A DNA stretch of 64,000 nucleotides, taken from positions 4,759,001 to 4,823,000 of the forward strand of contig NZ_CP032674.1 in assembly GCF_021730305.1 (NCBI RefSeq), written 5' to 3'. A model generated the notes under the pieces. It saw nothing but the letters and a program-made list of their open reading frames with translations, had not been told where the DNA came from and ran no database searches. Shown here in pieces: positions 1 to 8,745 of the stretch. Each line of letters begins with the position of its first letter. Positions within the stretch are counted from its first letter, which is position 1. This DNA comes from Xanthobacter sp. YC-JY1 (GTDB lineage Bacteria; Pseudomonadota; Alphaproteobacteria; Rhizobiales; Xanthobacteraceae). The translations under genes were made by a program, and so were the position numbers.

Positions 1-491
1 TGACGTCCGCCGGCATCGCCGCGGGTCTCGATTGCTGCCTGCACCTCATGGCGCGGCTCTCCGGCGTGGGCGAGGCGAACCGGGTGGCGCGCCATCTCGT
101 GGTCGCGCCGCAGCGGGCCGGCGCGCAGCCGCAGATCATCGCGCGGCCGACCATCGCCACGCCGGCGGACCAAAGGGTGACCGAGCTGCTGGAAACCCTG
201 CGGGCCGCCCCCTCGGCGACGCCCGCGCTGGACGATCTCGCCGTCCGCATGGGCATGAGCCGCCGCAGCCTCACCCGCCACATCCGCGCACGCACCGGTG
301 GCAGCCTTGGCGACTGGCTGAAGCGGGCGCGGCTGGCGCAGGCGCAGGACCTTCTGGCCTCGGGCGCCCGGGGCCTCGACGCCATCGCCCAGCGCTGCGG
401 CTTTGCGGACGCACAGGCGCTGCGCCTCGCCTTCCGTTCGGAACTCGGCACCACCCCGCGCCAATGGCTGGCGCGGCAGCGGCTGGATTGA
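1..491 (+). CDS. GlxA-type AraC family regulator, C-terminal part (cut by window edge)
   Basis: The reading frame is open from the window edge (codons in frame from base 3). It begins with the end of a DJ-1/PfpI-like amidotransferase domain (TSAGIAAGLD, then a GxxxANRVARHLVV segment) and continues into an AraC/XylS DNA-binding domain of two helix-turn-helix units (LDDLAVRMGMSRRSLTRHI and LDAIAQRCGFADAQALRLAF), ending TPRQWLARQR as in the family. GlxA-type proteins are cytoplasmic transcription factors with a degenerate amidotransferase-fold sensor. The ligand cannot be told. The start codon lies upstream of the window. The gene is convergent with the DUF1269 gene. Confidence 0.9.
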   Translation, partial: TSAGIAAGLDCCLHLMARLSGVGEANRVARHLVVAPQRAGAQPQIIARPTIATPADQRVTELLETLRAAPSATPALDDLAVRMGMSRRSLTRHIRARTGGSLGDWLKRARLAQAQDLLASGARGLDAIAQRCGFADAQALRLAFRSELGTTPRQWLARQRLD

Positions 492-493
492 GC

Positions 494-517
494 GGCGCCG
501 CCCGTTCGGACGGCGCC
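494..517. terminator. GC-rich hairpin between convergent genes
   Basis: GGCGCCG (494-500) and CGGCGCC (511-517) form a perfect 7-bp stem around a 10-base loop, just after the AraC-type gene and before the end of the convergent DUF1269 gene. There is no T-run on either side, so termination is only inferred from position. Confidence 0.35.
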
Positions 518-532
518 CCCTGTGCCGTGGTC

Positions 533-1018
533 TCAGACGCCCTTGAGCGCGGCCTGGAGCTTTTCTTCCTGCTCCTTGGAGAGGCTGGTCTGCAGCACGG
601 TACCGCCGAACTGGGCCATGTCGGCGACCACCTTGTCGGCCGTCACCTTGCCGACGAGCACGCACAGCGCCGCCTGGTTCGGGCCGAGGGCGGAGCTCGC
701 CTGCTTGATGAAGTCGTCATTGATGCCGACATCGGTGAACTTGCCGGCGAGCGCACCGGCACCGGCGCCGATGGCCATGCCGAGCAGCGGATTGAGGAAG
801 AGAAGGCCGACGAGCCCACCCCACAGGCCGCCGGAAGCGGCGCCCGCGACGGTGGTGTTGATCATCTGGTGCAGCTTGATGGAGCCGTCTTCCTGACGCA
901 CCGCCACCACGGCGTCGCCGAGCTCGATCAGATATTCCTTCTGGAGCTTGAGCAGCTCCTGCCGCGCGGCCTCCGCCTTGGCCTCGGAATCATAGGCAAT
1001 GATGATGAGGTCGGCCAT
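533..1018 (-). CDS. DUF1269 family membrane protein
   Basis: About 161 aa starting MADLIIIAYD. The order is a cytosolic alpha/beta N-terminal part, a glycine-rich hydrophobic region (GGLWGGLVGLLFLNPLLGMA) that continues into IGAGAGALAGKF, and an alpha/beta C-terminal part ending in a charged helix. This is the usual architecture of DUF1269, widespread small envelope proteins of unknown function. I chose the start at 1018, where GGAG precedes the ATG and the family motif begins, rather than the in-frame start 30 bases upstream. It stands alone, convergent with the upstream regulator. Confidence 0.85.
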   Translation of the reverse strand: MADLIIIAYDSEAKAEAARQELLKLQKEYLIELGDAVVAVRQEDGSIKLHQMINTTVAGAASGGLWGGLVGLLFLNPLLGMAIGAGAGALAGKFTDVGINDDFIKQASSALGPNQAALCVLVGKVTADKVVADMAQFGGTVLQTSLSKEQEEKLQAALKGV

Positions 1019-1295
1019 CTTGGTCTCCAGCTCCCGTAGGACGGGCATCGCTTCGCGCCCGCTGCCTCTCTACAGGCCAAGTCGCGCCGATGCGCAACCC
1101 CCTGCGAGGCGCCATCACGTCGTGAAAAGTTCACAGATCCGGGGGGCCGGGGCGATGGCGCGGCGATGAGGTCGATCGCGCCCGGCTCCGACCCGGCCGA
1201 TGACGGCGGGCCTCTCGCGCCGGCCGAAGGAGCGCGCTCGGGCGTTTTGTCCAATGGCTGGCGCACCGCAACGCGGCGACAAGGCCTCGGTGCGA

Positions 1296-2465
1296 ATGGA
1301 CGCCGAGGCCATGTCTGGAAGATCGAGGCGACACCCCGCAGGACGGGTCATCGTTGCCGCAGCCACAGGGCTCCTGATCGCGCTCGCGCCACCCTGTGCG
1401 CGCGCCGGAGCGGACGAAGCCGAGCGGATCGCGCTGGGCGCGATGCTGTTCTCCGACCCCGACCTCTCCATCGGACGCAACCAGTCCTGCGCCACCTGCC
1501 ATGACCCGGCCCACGGCTTCGCCGACCCACGCAAGGACGCCGCGGGCGGCGCCGTCTCCCTCGGGTCAGACGGGCACTCGCGCGGCGTGCGCAACGCCCC
1601 GACGGCGAGCTATGCGGCCTCCGCGCCCCGCTTCCACAGGGACGATCAGGGCCGCTATGTCGGCGGCCAGTTTCTGGATGGCCGCGCCGACACGCTGGAG
1701 GCGCAGGCCGGGGGACCGCTGCTCAATCCCGTCGAGATGGCCATGCCGAGCAAGGCGAGCGTGGTGGCGCGGCTGAAGGAGAAGCCGGCCTATGTGGATG
1801 CCTTCGGCCGGCTGTTCGGTCCCGACGTCCTCGCCAGCGACACCCGCGCCTTCGCCGCGCTCACCGAGGCGCTGGCGGCCTATGAGCGCAGCCCGGAGGT
1901 CTCGCCTTTCGATTCGAGATACGACCGCTATCTGCGCGGCGAATACAAGATGACGGATCAGGAAGAACTGGGGCGCGTCCTGTTCTTTTCCACCCAGTTC
2001 ACCAATTGCCACCTCTGCCACCAGATCGAGCCGCAGGGCAGTCGGACGGAAACCTTCTCCGACTACCAGTTCCACAATATCGGCGTGCCCGCGAACCCCG
2101 ATCTGCGCGCGTCAACCGACCACGGCCTGCGTGCTGGCAGGCACCTGAAGGACCGCCGGCAGGACGGCCGGTTCAAGGTGCCGACCCTGCGCAATGTTGC
2201 TGTCACCGGCCCCTACATGCACAACGGTGCGTTCAAGGACCTGCGCACGGTCATCCTTTTCTACAACAGCTACGTCACCAAGTCGGACACGCGCCGCATC
2301 AACCCCGAGACCGGCCGTTCATTCGCTCCTCCGGAAGTCGGCAGCACGCTTTCGCGCGCCGAGCTTCTGGACGCGCCCGCCCTCGACGACCGGCGCATCG
2401 ATGCGCTCGTCGCCTTCCTGAAGACGCTCACGGACGCGCGCTACGAACCGCTGCTCACGCCATGA
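1296..2465 (+). CDS. Di-heme cytochrome c peroxidase (MauG/CcpA family)
   Basis: About 389 aa. A signal peptide (RVIVAAATGLLIALAPPCARA) sends it to the periplasm. There are two heme c sites, CATCH in the first domain and CHLCH in the second, plus the family segments HGFADPR and GPYMHNGAFKDLRTVI. Members reduce H2O2 with electrons from cytochrome c or modify proteins; a bacterial cytochrome c peroxidase role is most likely here. It lies about 100 bases upstream of cydA on the same strand, so it may share a transcript with the bd oxidase and protect it from peroxide. The start is uncertain: 1296 or the ATG at 1311 both keep the signal peptide. Confidence 0.88.
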   Translation: MDAEAMSGRSRRHPAGRVIVAAATGLLIALAPPCARAGADEAERIALGAMLFSDPDLSIGRNQSCATCHDPAHGFADPRKDAAGGAVSLGSDGHSRGVRNAPTASYAASAPRFHRDDQGRYVGGQFLDGRADTLEAQAGGPLLNPVEMAMPSKASVVARLKEKPAYVDAFGRLFGPDVLASDTRAFAALTEALAAYERSPEVSPFDSRYDRYLRGEYKMTDQEELGRVLFFSTQFTNCHLCHQIEPQGSRTETFSDYQFHNIGVPANPDLRASTDHGLRAGRHLKDRRQDGRFKVPTLRNVAVTGPYMHNGAFKDLRTVILFYNSYVTKSDTRRINPETGRSFAPPEVGSTLSRAELLDAPALDDRRIDALVAFLKTLTDARYEPLLTP

Positions 2466-2567
2466 GCGCACACGAGATCTGCCCCATGTCGGCCCACCCG
2501 AAATCAATCCGGCCGCGCCGCAGGGTGCAGCCAGAGACAAGGAGACCGGACCGTCCCGGCAGATCCC

Positions 2568-4145
2568 ATGATCCTCGATACCGTCGACCTCTCACGGCTG
2601 CAGTTTGCCGTGACCGCGCTCTACCATTTTCTCTTCGTGCCGCTGACGCTCGGCCTCTCGGTCCTGCTCGCCATCATGGAGACGGTCTATGTGATGACCG
2701 GCCGGCCCATCTGGCGCCAGATGACCAAGTTCTGGGGCACGCTGTTCGGCATCAATTTCGTGCTGGGGGTGGCCACCGGCATCGTTATGGAATTCCAGTT
2801 CGGCATGAACTGGAGTTATTACAGCCACTATGTGGGCGACATCTTCGGCGCACCGCTGGCCATTGAAGGCCTGATGGCCTTCTTCCTGGAGGCGACCTTC
2901 GTCGGCCTGTTCTTCTTCGGCTGGGACAGGCTGTCAAAGGTGGGGCACCTCGTCACCACCTATGCCGTGGCGCTGGGCTCGAACCTCTCCGCGCTCTGGA
3001 TCCTCATCGCCAACGGCTGGATGCAGAACCCCACCGGCGCGGCCTTCAACCCGCAGACCATGCGCATGGAAGTCTCCGACTTCTATGCCGTATTGTTCAA
3101 TCCGGTGGCGCAGGCGAAGTTCGTGCACACGGTCTCGGCCGGCTATGTCACGGCGTCCTTCTTCGTGCTGGGCGTCTCCGCCTGGTACCTGCTGAAGGGC
3201 CGGCACATCGATCTCGCGAAGCGGTCCATGACGGTGGCGGCCTCCTTCGGCCTTGCCGCGTCCCTGTCCGTGGTCGTGCTGGGCGACGAGAGCGGCTATC
3301 TCGATGGCGAGCACCAGAAGATGAAGCTCGCCGCCATCGAGGCAATGTGGGAGACCGAGCCCGCGCCGGCCGGCTTCACCATCATCGGCCTGCCGGACCA
3401 GACGGCGCGTGAGACACGCTTCGCGGTGCGCGTGCCGTGGGTACTGGGCCTCATCGCCACACGCACGCTGACGATGCAGATTCCCGGCATCGAGGAACTG
3501 GTCGGCCACGCCGAAACCCGCATCAAGAGCGGCATCGTCGCCTTCGATGCGCTCCAGCAGATCCGCGCCGCCGGCAGCAGCGCGGCCATTGCGCCCGCGG
3601 TGAAGCAGGCGTTCGAGGACAATGGCGGCAACCTCGGCTACGCGCTCCTGCTGAAGCGCTACGTGGACGACCCGCGCAAGGCGACGGCCGCGCAGGTGAA
3701 CCAGGCCGCCTGGGACACCGTGCCGAACGTGCCGACCTTGTTCTGGTCATTCCGGGTGATGGTGGGGCTCGGCTTCTTCTTCATCGCCTTCACCGCCTTC
3801 GTCTTCTACCTCTCGGCGCGGCGCCGGCTGGACCGCAGCCGCACGCTGCTCTGGATCGCCGTCCTCGCCATTCCGCTGCCGTGGATCGCGGCGGAGCTGG
3901 GATGGGTGGTCGCGGAGGTGGGCCGCCAGCCCTGGATCATCGAGGGCGTGCTGCCCACCGCCGCCGCGGTTTCCAGCCTCGGCGCCGGGACGGTTCTGGC
4001 GACGCTCGCCGGCTTCGCCGCCATCTACACGGTGCTGATCGTCGTCGAGATGACGCTGATGCTCCGCGCCATCCGCAAGGGACCGGAGCCGGACGAAGCC
4101 CCCGAGGCCCGGCTCATTCCCCCCGCATTCGCCGCCGCGGAGTGA
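2568..4145 (+). CDS. cydA: Cytochrome bd ubiquinol oxidase subunit I
   Basis: 525 aa polytopic membrane protein. It carries the family start [11 protein letters not shown], a heme-ligand His in [12 protein letters not shown] (His20), the glutamate pair in [13 protein letters not shown], and the quinol-loop motifs [15 protein letters not shown] and GRQPW. The loop after KLAAIEA is long, as in the E. coli-type (L) oxidase; total length matches E. coli CydA (522 aa). With CydB and CydX it reduces O2 to water with quinol electrons at high affinity and without proton pumping. A ribosome-binding-like AAGGAGA lies 22 bases from the ATG, farther than usual, but the start is fixed by homology. It is followed by cydB after 5 bases. 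Confidence 0.98.
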   Translation: MILDTVDLSRLQFAVTALYHFLFVPLTLGLSVLLAIMETVYVMTGRPIWRQMTKFWGTLFGINFVLGVATGIVMEFQFGMNWSYYSHYVGDIFGAPLAIEGLMAFFLEATFVGLFFFGWDRLSKVGHLVTTYAVALGSNLSALWILIANGWMQNPTGAAFNPQTMRMEVSDFYAVLFNPVAQAKFVHTVSAGYVTASFFVLGVSAWYLLKGRHIDLAKRSMTVAASFGLAASLSVVVLGDESGYLDGEHQKMKLAAIEAMWETEPAPAGFTIIGLPDQTARETRFAVRVPWVLGLIATRTLTMQIPGIEELVGHAETRIKSGIVAFDALQQIRAAGSSAAIAPAVKQAFEDNGGNLGYALLLKRYVDDPRKATAAQVNQAAWDTVPNVPTLFWSFRVMVGLGFFFIAFTAFVFYLSARRRLDRSRTLLWIAVLAIPLPWIAAELGWVVAEVGRQPWIIEGVLPTAAAVSSLGAGTVLATLAGFAAIYTVLIVVEMTLMLRAIRKGPEPDEAPEARLIPPAFAAAE

Positions 4146-4150
4146 CTGCC

Positions 4151-5308
4151 ATGATCCTTCACACCCTCATCGACTACGACGCCCTGCGCGTCATCTGGTG
4201 GCTGCTGCTCGGCGTGCTGCTCATCGGCTTCGCCGTCATGGACGGGTTCGATCTCGGCACCGGCATGCTACTGCCCTTCGTCGCCCGCACCGATCTGGAA
4301 CGGCGCGTGGTCATCAACACGGTCGGCCCGGTCTGGGAGGGCAACCAAGTGTGGCTCATCCTCGGCGGCGGCGCCATCTTCGCCGCCTGGCCGCCGCTCT
4401 ATGCGGTGTCCTTCTCGGGCTTCTACCTCGCCATGTTCGCCATCCTCTTCGCGCTGATCCTGCGGCCGGTGGGCTTCAAGTATCGCTCGAAGCGCGAGGG
4501 CGCGGCCTGGCGCGCAGCTTGGGACTGGGCGCTGTTCGTGGGTGGGCTGGTGCCGGCGCTGGTCATGGGCGTCGCCGTGGGCAACGTGCTGCAGGGCGTG
4601 CCCTTCCACCTCAACGACGAGCTGCGCATCTTCTATGACGGCACCACCCTCATCGAGCTGCTGAACCCCTACGGCCTGCTGTGCGGCCTGCTGAGCGTCG
4701 CGATGCTGCTCATGCACGGAGCCAACTGGCTGGTGCTGAAGACGGAAGGTGAGGTGGAGGCGCGGGCCCGCACCATCGGAAGCACAGCGGCGCTGGTCAC
4801 CGCCCTGCTCTTCGTCCTCGGCGGGGTCTGGCTCTATTTCGGCGTCAGCGGCTACCGGATCGTCGGCGAGATCGCGAAGGACGGCCCCTCCAATCCGCTG
4901 GCCAAGGCGGCGGAGCTGTCGCCCCACGCCTGGTTCGCCAACTATGCCGCGCGGCCGTGGATCATCGCCGGGCCGCTCCTCGGCATCGCCGGCGCGCTGG
5001 CATCCTTCGCGGCGCTGCGCGCGCGGCGGGAGATCGGCGCGATCCTCGCGAGCGCGCTCGCCATCTTCGGCATCATCTCGACGGTGGGGCTCTCCATGTT
5101 CCCCTTCATCCTGCCGTCCTCCATCGACCCCCGGTCGAGCCTCACCGTGTGGGATGCGTCCTCGAGCCATCTCACCTTGTTCATCATGCTGGTCTGCGCC
5201 GTGGTCTTCGTGCCGGTCATCCTCGCCTACACCACGTGGGTCTACCGCGTGCTGTGGGGCAAGGTGGACGCGAAGGCCATCGCCGACGGCTCCGGCCACG
5301 CCTACTGA
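4151..5308 (+). CDS. cydB: Cytochrome bd ubiquinol oxidase subunit II
   Basis: 385 aa with about nine hydrophobic segments. It has the CydB hallmarks: a [20 protein letters not shown] start, [21 protein letters not shown]-like WPPLYAV, and a C-terminal FPFILPSS followed by LTVWDASSS. It binds no heme in the standard view and packs against CydA as the second subunit. The start ATG at 4151 is 5 bases after the cydA stop. It is followed 12 bases later by the short cydX gene, so the three form one operon. Confidence 0.98.
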   Translation: MILHTLIDYDALRVIWWLLLGVLLIGFAVMDGFDLGTGMLLPFVARTDLERRVVINTVGPVWEGNQVWLILGGGAIFAAWPPLYAVSFSGFYLAMFAILFALILRPVGFKYRSKREGAAWRAAWDWALFVGGLVPALVMGVAVGNVLQGVPFHLNDELRIFYDGTTLIELLNPYGLLCGLLSVAMLLMHGANWLVLKTEGEVEARARTIGSTAALVTALLFVLGGVWLYFGVSGYRIVGEIAKDGPSNPLAKAAELSPHAWFANYAARPWIIAGPLLGIAGALASFAALRARREIGAILASALAIFGIISTVGLSMFPFILPSSIDPRSSLTVWDASSSHLTLFIMLVCAVVFVPVILAYTTWVYRVLWGKVDAKAIADGSGHAY

Positions 5309-5320
5309 GGGAGCGCAAAG

Positions 5321-5446
5321 ATGTGGTATTTCGCCTGGCTGCTCGGCCTGCCGCTGGCGGCCGCCTTCGCCGTACTCAACGCCATGTGGTTTGAGCTGAT
5401 GGACGACCGCGCCCGCGCGCTCGCCAGCAAGACCGTTCCGAAATAG
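5321..5446 (+). CDS. cydX: Cytochrome bd small subunit CydX
   Basis: A 41-aa single-helix membrane peptide, MWYFAWLLGLPLAAAFAVLN then AMWFELMDD. The MWYFAW(I/L)LG start and the AMW-E motif after the helix are the signature of CydX/YbgT, which binds CydA and stabilises the heme groups of the bd oxidase. GGGAG precedes the ATG by about 7 bases. It follows cydB by 12 bases, as in other cydABX operons. It is short enough to be missed by automatic gene calling. Confidence 0.93.
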   Translation: MWYFAWLLGLPLAAAFAVLNAMWFELMDDRARALASKTVPK

Positions 5447-5454
5447 CGCTTCGC

Positions 5455-5492
5455 CAAGGCCGGTGCCGCACGCAAGTCCGGTACCGGCCTTG
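5455..5492 (+). terminator. Hairpin after cydX
   Basis: CAAGGCCGGTGCCG (5455-5468) pairs with CGGTACCGGCCTTG (5479-5492); 13 of 14 pairs are Watson-Crick and one is G-U, with a 10-base loop. GCCTTTCG follows. It closes the cydABX operon and separates it from the next operon. The T-run is weak. Confidence 0.6.
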
Positions 5493-5532
5493 GCCTTTCG
5501 GCCACTCCACTGGTGCCCGTTGAAGCACCGGC

Positions 5533-5549
5533 TTGGACCGTTTGTCCAA
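5533..5549. promoter_or_regulatory. Palindrome upstream of the cytochrome c operon
   Basis: TTGGAC, a 5-base spacer, and GTCCAA form a perfect inverted repeat about 60 bases upstream of the 5610 start codon. Its right part lies in TTTGTCCAAT, a 10-mer also present at 1246-1255 upstream of the peroxidase gene. It could be an operator for a regulator of both respiratory units; which protein binds is unknown. Confidence 0.35.
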
Positions 5550-5609
5550 TCGTGCCGTGCGGGTGCCCGACCATAGTTGGGCCCTCCGCGAACACAGCAC
5601 GACGGACCA

Positions 5610-6053
5610 ATGATGATTGCCCATTTTCTTTCCGGGCCTGGGGCTCGATTTGGGGCTCGGCTTGGAGCCTGGCTCGCCGCCCGGCCCGACTGGCTTGCGG
5701 TGGTGAATGCCCTGCTTCTCACCGCCATCCTGATCCTGCTCGGCAATGCCGACCTGTTCCGCTTCGTCGGCGGCGCCGCCGTCCTCCTGTGCGCAGCGGC
5801 GGTGCTGGTCCGGGCCCTGCGGCGCGTGGACCGGAACCCGCTGACCCTTCACCCCTATGATCTCGCCGTGATGCTCGCGCCGCCGGCCATCGCCGCGGCG
5901 CTTGCCGCGCTCGCCATCAGCCTCGTCGTCGGCCATGCCCCCGGCAGCTTCGCCCACGCGATGGGCCTCGTGCTGTTCACCATCGAATTCGCCCTGCTGG
6001 CACTGGGCGCGAGCGATGGCGCGGACGCCGCGCCGGAAGCCGCGAGGGCGTGA
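5610..6053 (+). CDS. Small integral membrane protein, first gene of the cytochrome c operon
   Basis: About 147 aa, starting MMIAHFLSG, with three or four hydrophobic segments (WLAVVNALLLTAILILLG, FVGGAAVLLCAAAVLV, LAVMLAPPAIAAALAALAIS, MGLVLFTIEFALLALGA). I do not recognise a family. Its stop overlaps the start of the next gene (TGATG), which implies translational coupling and a shared role with the CydA-like cytochrome. It may be an accessory subunit of that complex. The start could also be the TTG at 5577 or the adjacent ATG at 5613. Confidence 0.7.
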   Translation: MMIAHFLSGPGARFGARLGAWLAARPDWLAVVNALLLTAILILLGNADLFRFVGGAAVLLCAAAVLVRALRRVDRNPLTLHPYDLAVMLAPPAIAAALAALAISLVVGHAPGSFAHAMGLVLFTIEFALLALGASDGADAAPEAARA

Positions 6054-7567
6054 TGGACTTTCCCGTCTTCCACCTCGACATCCTCGGCAATCGCGGCCTC
6101 ATCGCCACCATCGCCATCCTGCATGTGCTCATCAACCACGGCCTCGCGGTGGGCCTCATGCCGCTTGTCGCGGCCATGGAATGGTACGGGCACCGGCGCG
6201 GGGATGCGCGCTGGGACCGGCTCGCCTACCGCATCCTGTTCGTCGCCTTCCTCATCACCACCACCGTGGGGGCGCTGACCGGCGTCGGCATCTGGCTGTC
6301 GGTGTCGCTGGTGAACCCCTATTCCATCGCCAGCCTCATCCGCGTGTTCTTCTGGGCGTGGTTCGTGGAATGGCTGGTGTTCATCACCGAGGTCTGCCTG
6401 ATCCTCGCCTATACGCTCACCTGGAAGACATGGGCGACGGGCGCCGCCAAGGTGCGCCACATCCGCCTCGGCTTCGCGCTCGCCTTCTTCTCATGGGTGA
6501 CGATGGCCATCATCGTCTCCATCCTCGGCTTCATGATGGACCCGGGGAACTGGCTCTCCCAGCAAACCTTGTGGAGCGGATTCACCAACCCCGTCTATCT
6601 GCCGCAGCTCGCCTTCCGCACGCCGCTCGCGGCGGCCATGGCGGGGGTCATCGCCATGTTCCTCGTGCCCTTCTTCGTGAAGCGGGACGATCCCTTCCGG
6701 GCGACGGCGCTCCGGGCCATCGCAGTCTGGACGCTGGTGGCGGCGCCGCTCGTTCTGGCCGGCGGGCTCTGGTATTACGCGGTCGTGCCGGAGGCCATGC
6801 GCGAGAATTTCGGCGTGGCGCTGGCCAGCCTGCAATTCGCCGAGTGGCAGCAGAGGTTTCTGGAGATCGCGGTGGTCACCGTGGTCGCCATCCTCGCGGT
6901 GGTGCAATGGGCGATCGCCCGACCTCAACTCCTGCCGCGCGTGGTCCTGATCGTGCCGTTCGTCGCCATCCTGTGGATGACCGGACACTTCGAGCGGGTG
7001 CGCGAATTCGTCCGCAAGCCCTATGTCATCGGCAGCTACATGTATGCCAACGGCTTCAGGGTGGACGACTACGCCCTGCTCCAGCGCGACGGCGTGCTCG
7101 CTCATGCCACCTATTCCAACCCGCTGACGGATGCCGAGAAGACCGGCCTGCCCGAGGGCCTTGCCGCGCCTGAACGCGCGGCGCTGCTGACGCGCATCCA
7201 GGTGGGCAAGGACGTGTTCATGAACACCTGCTCGCGCTGCCACACCGGGCACGGCGTGAATTCCATCACCGGCCATCTCCAACGCATGTTCGGCGACCAG
7301 CCGTGGAAGAGCGAACTCACCGCCGGCTACATCGAGAACATGCACGAGGCCCAGCCATTCATGCCGCCCTTTCCCGGCACTGCGCGGGAGCTGGAGCTGA
7401 TGGGCGCCTATCTCGAGCACCTCCAGCACAACAGCGCGCCCATCCCCGGCGCCCAGCAGGCGGGCGTCGTCGTCATCACCCCGACGCTGCGCGCCGCCCT
7501 CACCGGCGCTCCACCCCTCACCCAGGCCTCCGCAACGCCCCTCACGCGGGAGACCGGCACGCGATGA
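6053..7567 (+). CDS. CydA-like membrane protein with C-terminal heme c domain
   Basis: 504 aa. The N-terminal ~330 residues hold about nine membrane helices that resemble CydA at a low level: a His in LHVLINHGLAVGL (helix I), TVGALTGVGIWL, and two glutamates in FVEWLVFITEV. The C-terminal ~110 residues carry a single CXXCH heme c site (Cys393-Ser-Arg-Cys-His397) and later Met residues (MHEAQPFMPPF) that could be the axial ligand. Such CydA homologs with covalent heme are known as a distinct branch of the bd superfamily; their electron donor and activity are poorly defined. No GRQPW quinol motif is seen. It overlaps both neighbours by 1-4 bases. Confidence 0.82.
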   Translation: MDFPVFHLDILGNRGLIATIAILHVLINHGLAVGLMPLVAAMEWYGHRRGDARWDRLAYRILFVAFLITTTVGALTGVGIWLSVSLVNPYSIASLIRVFFWAWFVEWLVFITEVCLILAYTLTWKTWATGAAKVRHIRLGFALAFFSWVTMAIIVSILGFMMDPGNWLSQQTLWSGFTNPVYLPQLAFRTPLAAAMAGVIAMFLVPFFVKRDDPFRATALRAIAVWTLVAAPLVLAGGLWYYAVVPEAMRENFGVALASLQFAEWQQRFLEIAVVTVVAILAVVQWAIARPQLLPRVVLIVPFVAILWMTGHFERVREFVRKPYVIGSYMYANGFRVDDYALLQRDGVLAHATYSNPLTDAEKTGLPEGLAAPERAALLTRIQVGKDVFMNTCSRCHTGHGVNSITGHLQRMFGDQPWKSELTAGYIENMHEAQPFMPPFPGTARELELMGAYLEHLQHNSAPIPGAQQAGVVVITPTLRAALTGAPPLTQASATPLTRETGTR

Positions 7568-8631
7568 ACCCCAACATTCCCGTTCCCAACGACATTCCCC
7601 TGCCCATGCCGGCGCCGGAGCCGGTGCTGGTGGCGGTGCTGATCGTCTTCTTCCTCATGCACATCGCCTTCGTGAACTTCATGGTGGGCGGGGCATTGCT
7701 GTCCTTCATCTATGAAGTGCGCGGGCTGAGGCAGAAGCGCTATGACCGCCTCGCCTTTGAGATCGCCTCCACCATCACCGCCAACAAGAGCATCGCGGTG
7801 GTACTGGGCGTGGGGCCGCTGCTGGCGATCAACACCCTCTATACGGTCTATTTCTATACTGCGAACGCGCTCACCGGCGCTTTGTGGGTGTCCATCATCC
7901 CGCTTGTGGTGATCGCCTTCATGCTCACCTACGTCCACAAATATCTCTGGCACCTCATGGAGGGGATGAAGGCCCTGCACCTCGCCATTTCCGGTGTCGC
8001 GTGCCTGCTCTTCCTGTTCATCCCCCTGATCTTCCTCGCCAATGTCAATCTGATGCTGTTTCCCGAGAAATGGGGCAGCGTGCACGGTTTCCTCTCCGCC
8101 CTCGCCTTGCCCAACGTGCTGCCGCGCTACGCCCATTTTGTGCTGGCCTGCCCGGCCATGGTGGGCCTGTTTCTGGTGTGGCTGTTCCGCCGGCGGAGCG
8201 ATGCGGAAATCGCCGACACCGGCTTCAGCCGGGCCGAACTGATCCGCCTCGGCTATCGCTGGGCGTTCTGGCCCACCATGGCCCAGTTCCTCGTCGGCCC
8301 CGTCGCCCTCTTCACCCTGCCACATACGAGTGGATCACAGGCCGGCGCCTTCGGCCTGTTCGGCTTTTCCATCCTCGTGTCGCTGGCGCTGTGCGTGGTG
8401 ATGATCCGCGAGATCCGCGGGCCGGACGGCGCCATCGGCCGCATGTTCGGTCTTGCCGCCTCGCTGATGCTGGTGGTGGTGGTGCTGATGGGCGCCGGGC
8501 GGCACCTCTATCGCGAGGCGGCGGTGAGCGAGCATCGCGAGATGGTCCGCGCCAAGACGCTGGACTACATGCGCAAGGCCGAGGAGGCCCGCCGGCAGGC
8601 CGCCTCCGCCAATGCGGCGACGGTGAAATGA
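7564..8631 (+). CDS. Second polytopic membrane subunit of the CydA-like cytochrome complex
   Basis: 355 aa with about eight hydrophobic helices. Helix I (IVFFLMHIAFVNFMVGG) carries a His in the same place as CydA helix I, and LGVGPLLAINTLYT follows, so it may be a diverged CydA-like partner rather than a CydB. Other histidines lie at YVHKYLWHLMEGMKALHL. The C-terminus is a charged cytosolic helix (KTLDYMRKAEEARRQAA). Its ATG overlaps the stop of the heme c gene (ATGA). I infer that the two proteins form one membrane complex. No family name is certain. Confidence 0.72.
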   Translation: MNPNIPVPNDIPLPMPAPEPVLVAVLIVFFLMHIAFVNFMVGGALLSFIYEVRGLRQKRYDRLAFEIASTITANKSIAVVLGVGPLLAINTLYTVYFYTANALTGALWVSIIPLVVIAFMLTYVHKYLWHLMEGMKALHLAISGVACLLFLFIPLIFLANVNLMLFPEKWGSVHGFLSALALPNVLPRYAHFVLACPAMVGLFLVWLFRRRSDAEIADTGFSRAELIRLGYRWAFWPTMAQFLVGPVALFTLPHTSGSQAGAFGLFGFSILVSLALCVVMIREIRGPDGAIGRMFGLAASLMLVVVVLMGAGRHLYREAAVSEHREMVRAKTLDYMRKAEEARRQAASANAATVK

Positions 8632-8745
8632 CCCCGGGATGCGGGGTACGGACTTCCCCTGAGGCGCAAAGGTCGCGTTGCCTCGCCTGCTTCCGGGGCG
8701 ATAGTGGTCGCGGTCCAGCTGCCGCAACCGGGGAGTGACGTCGGC

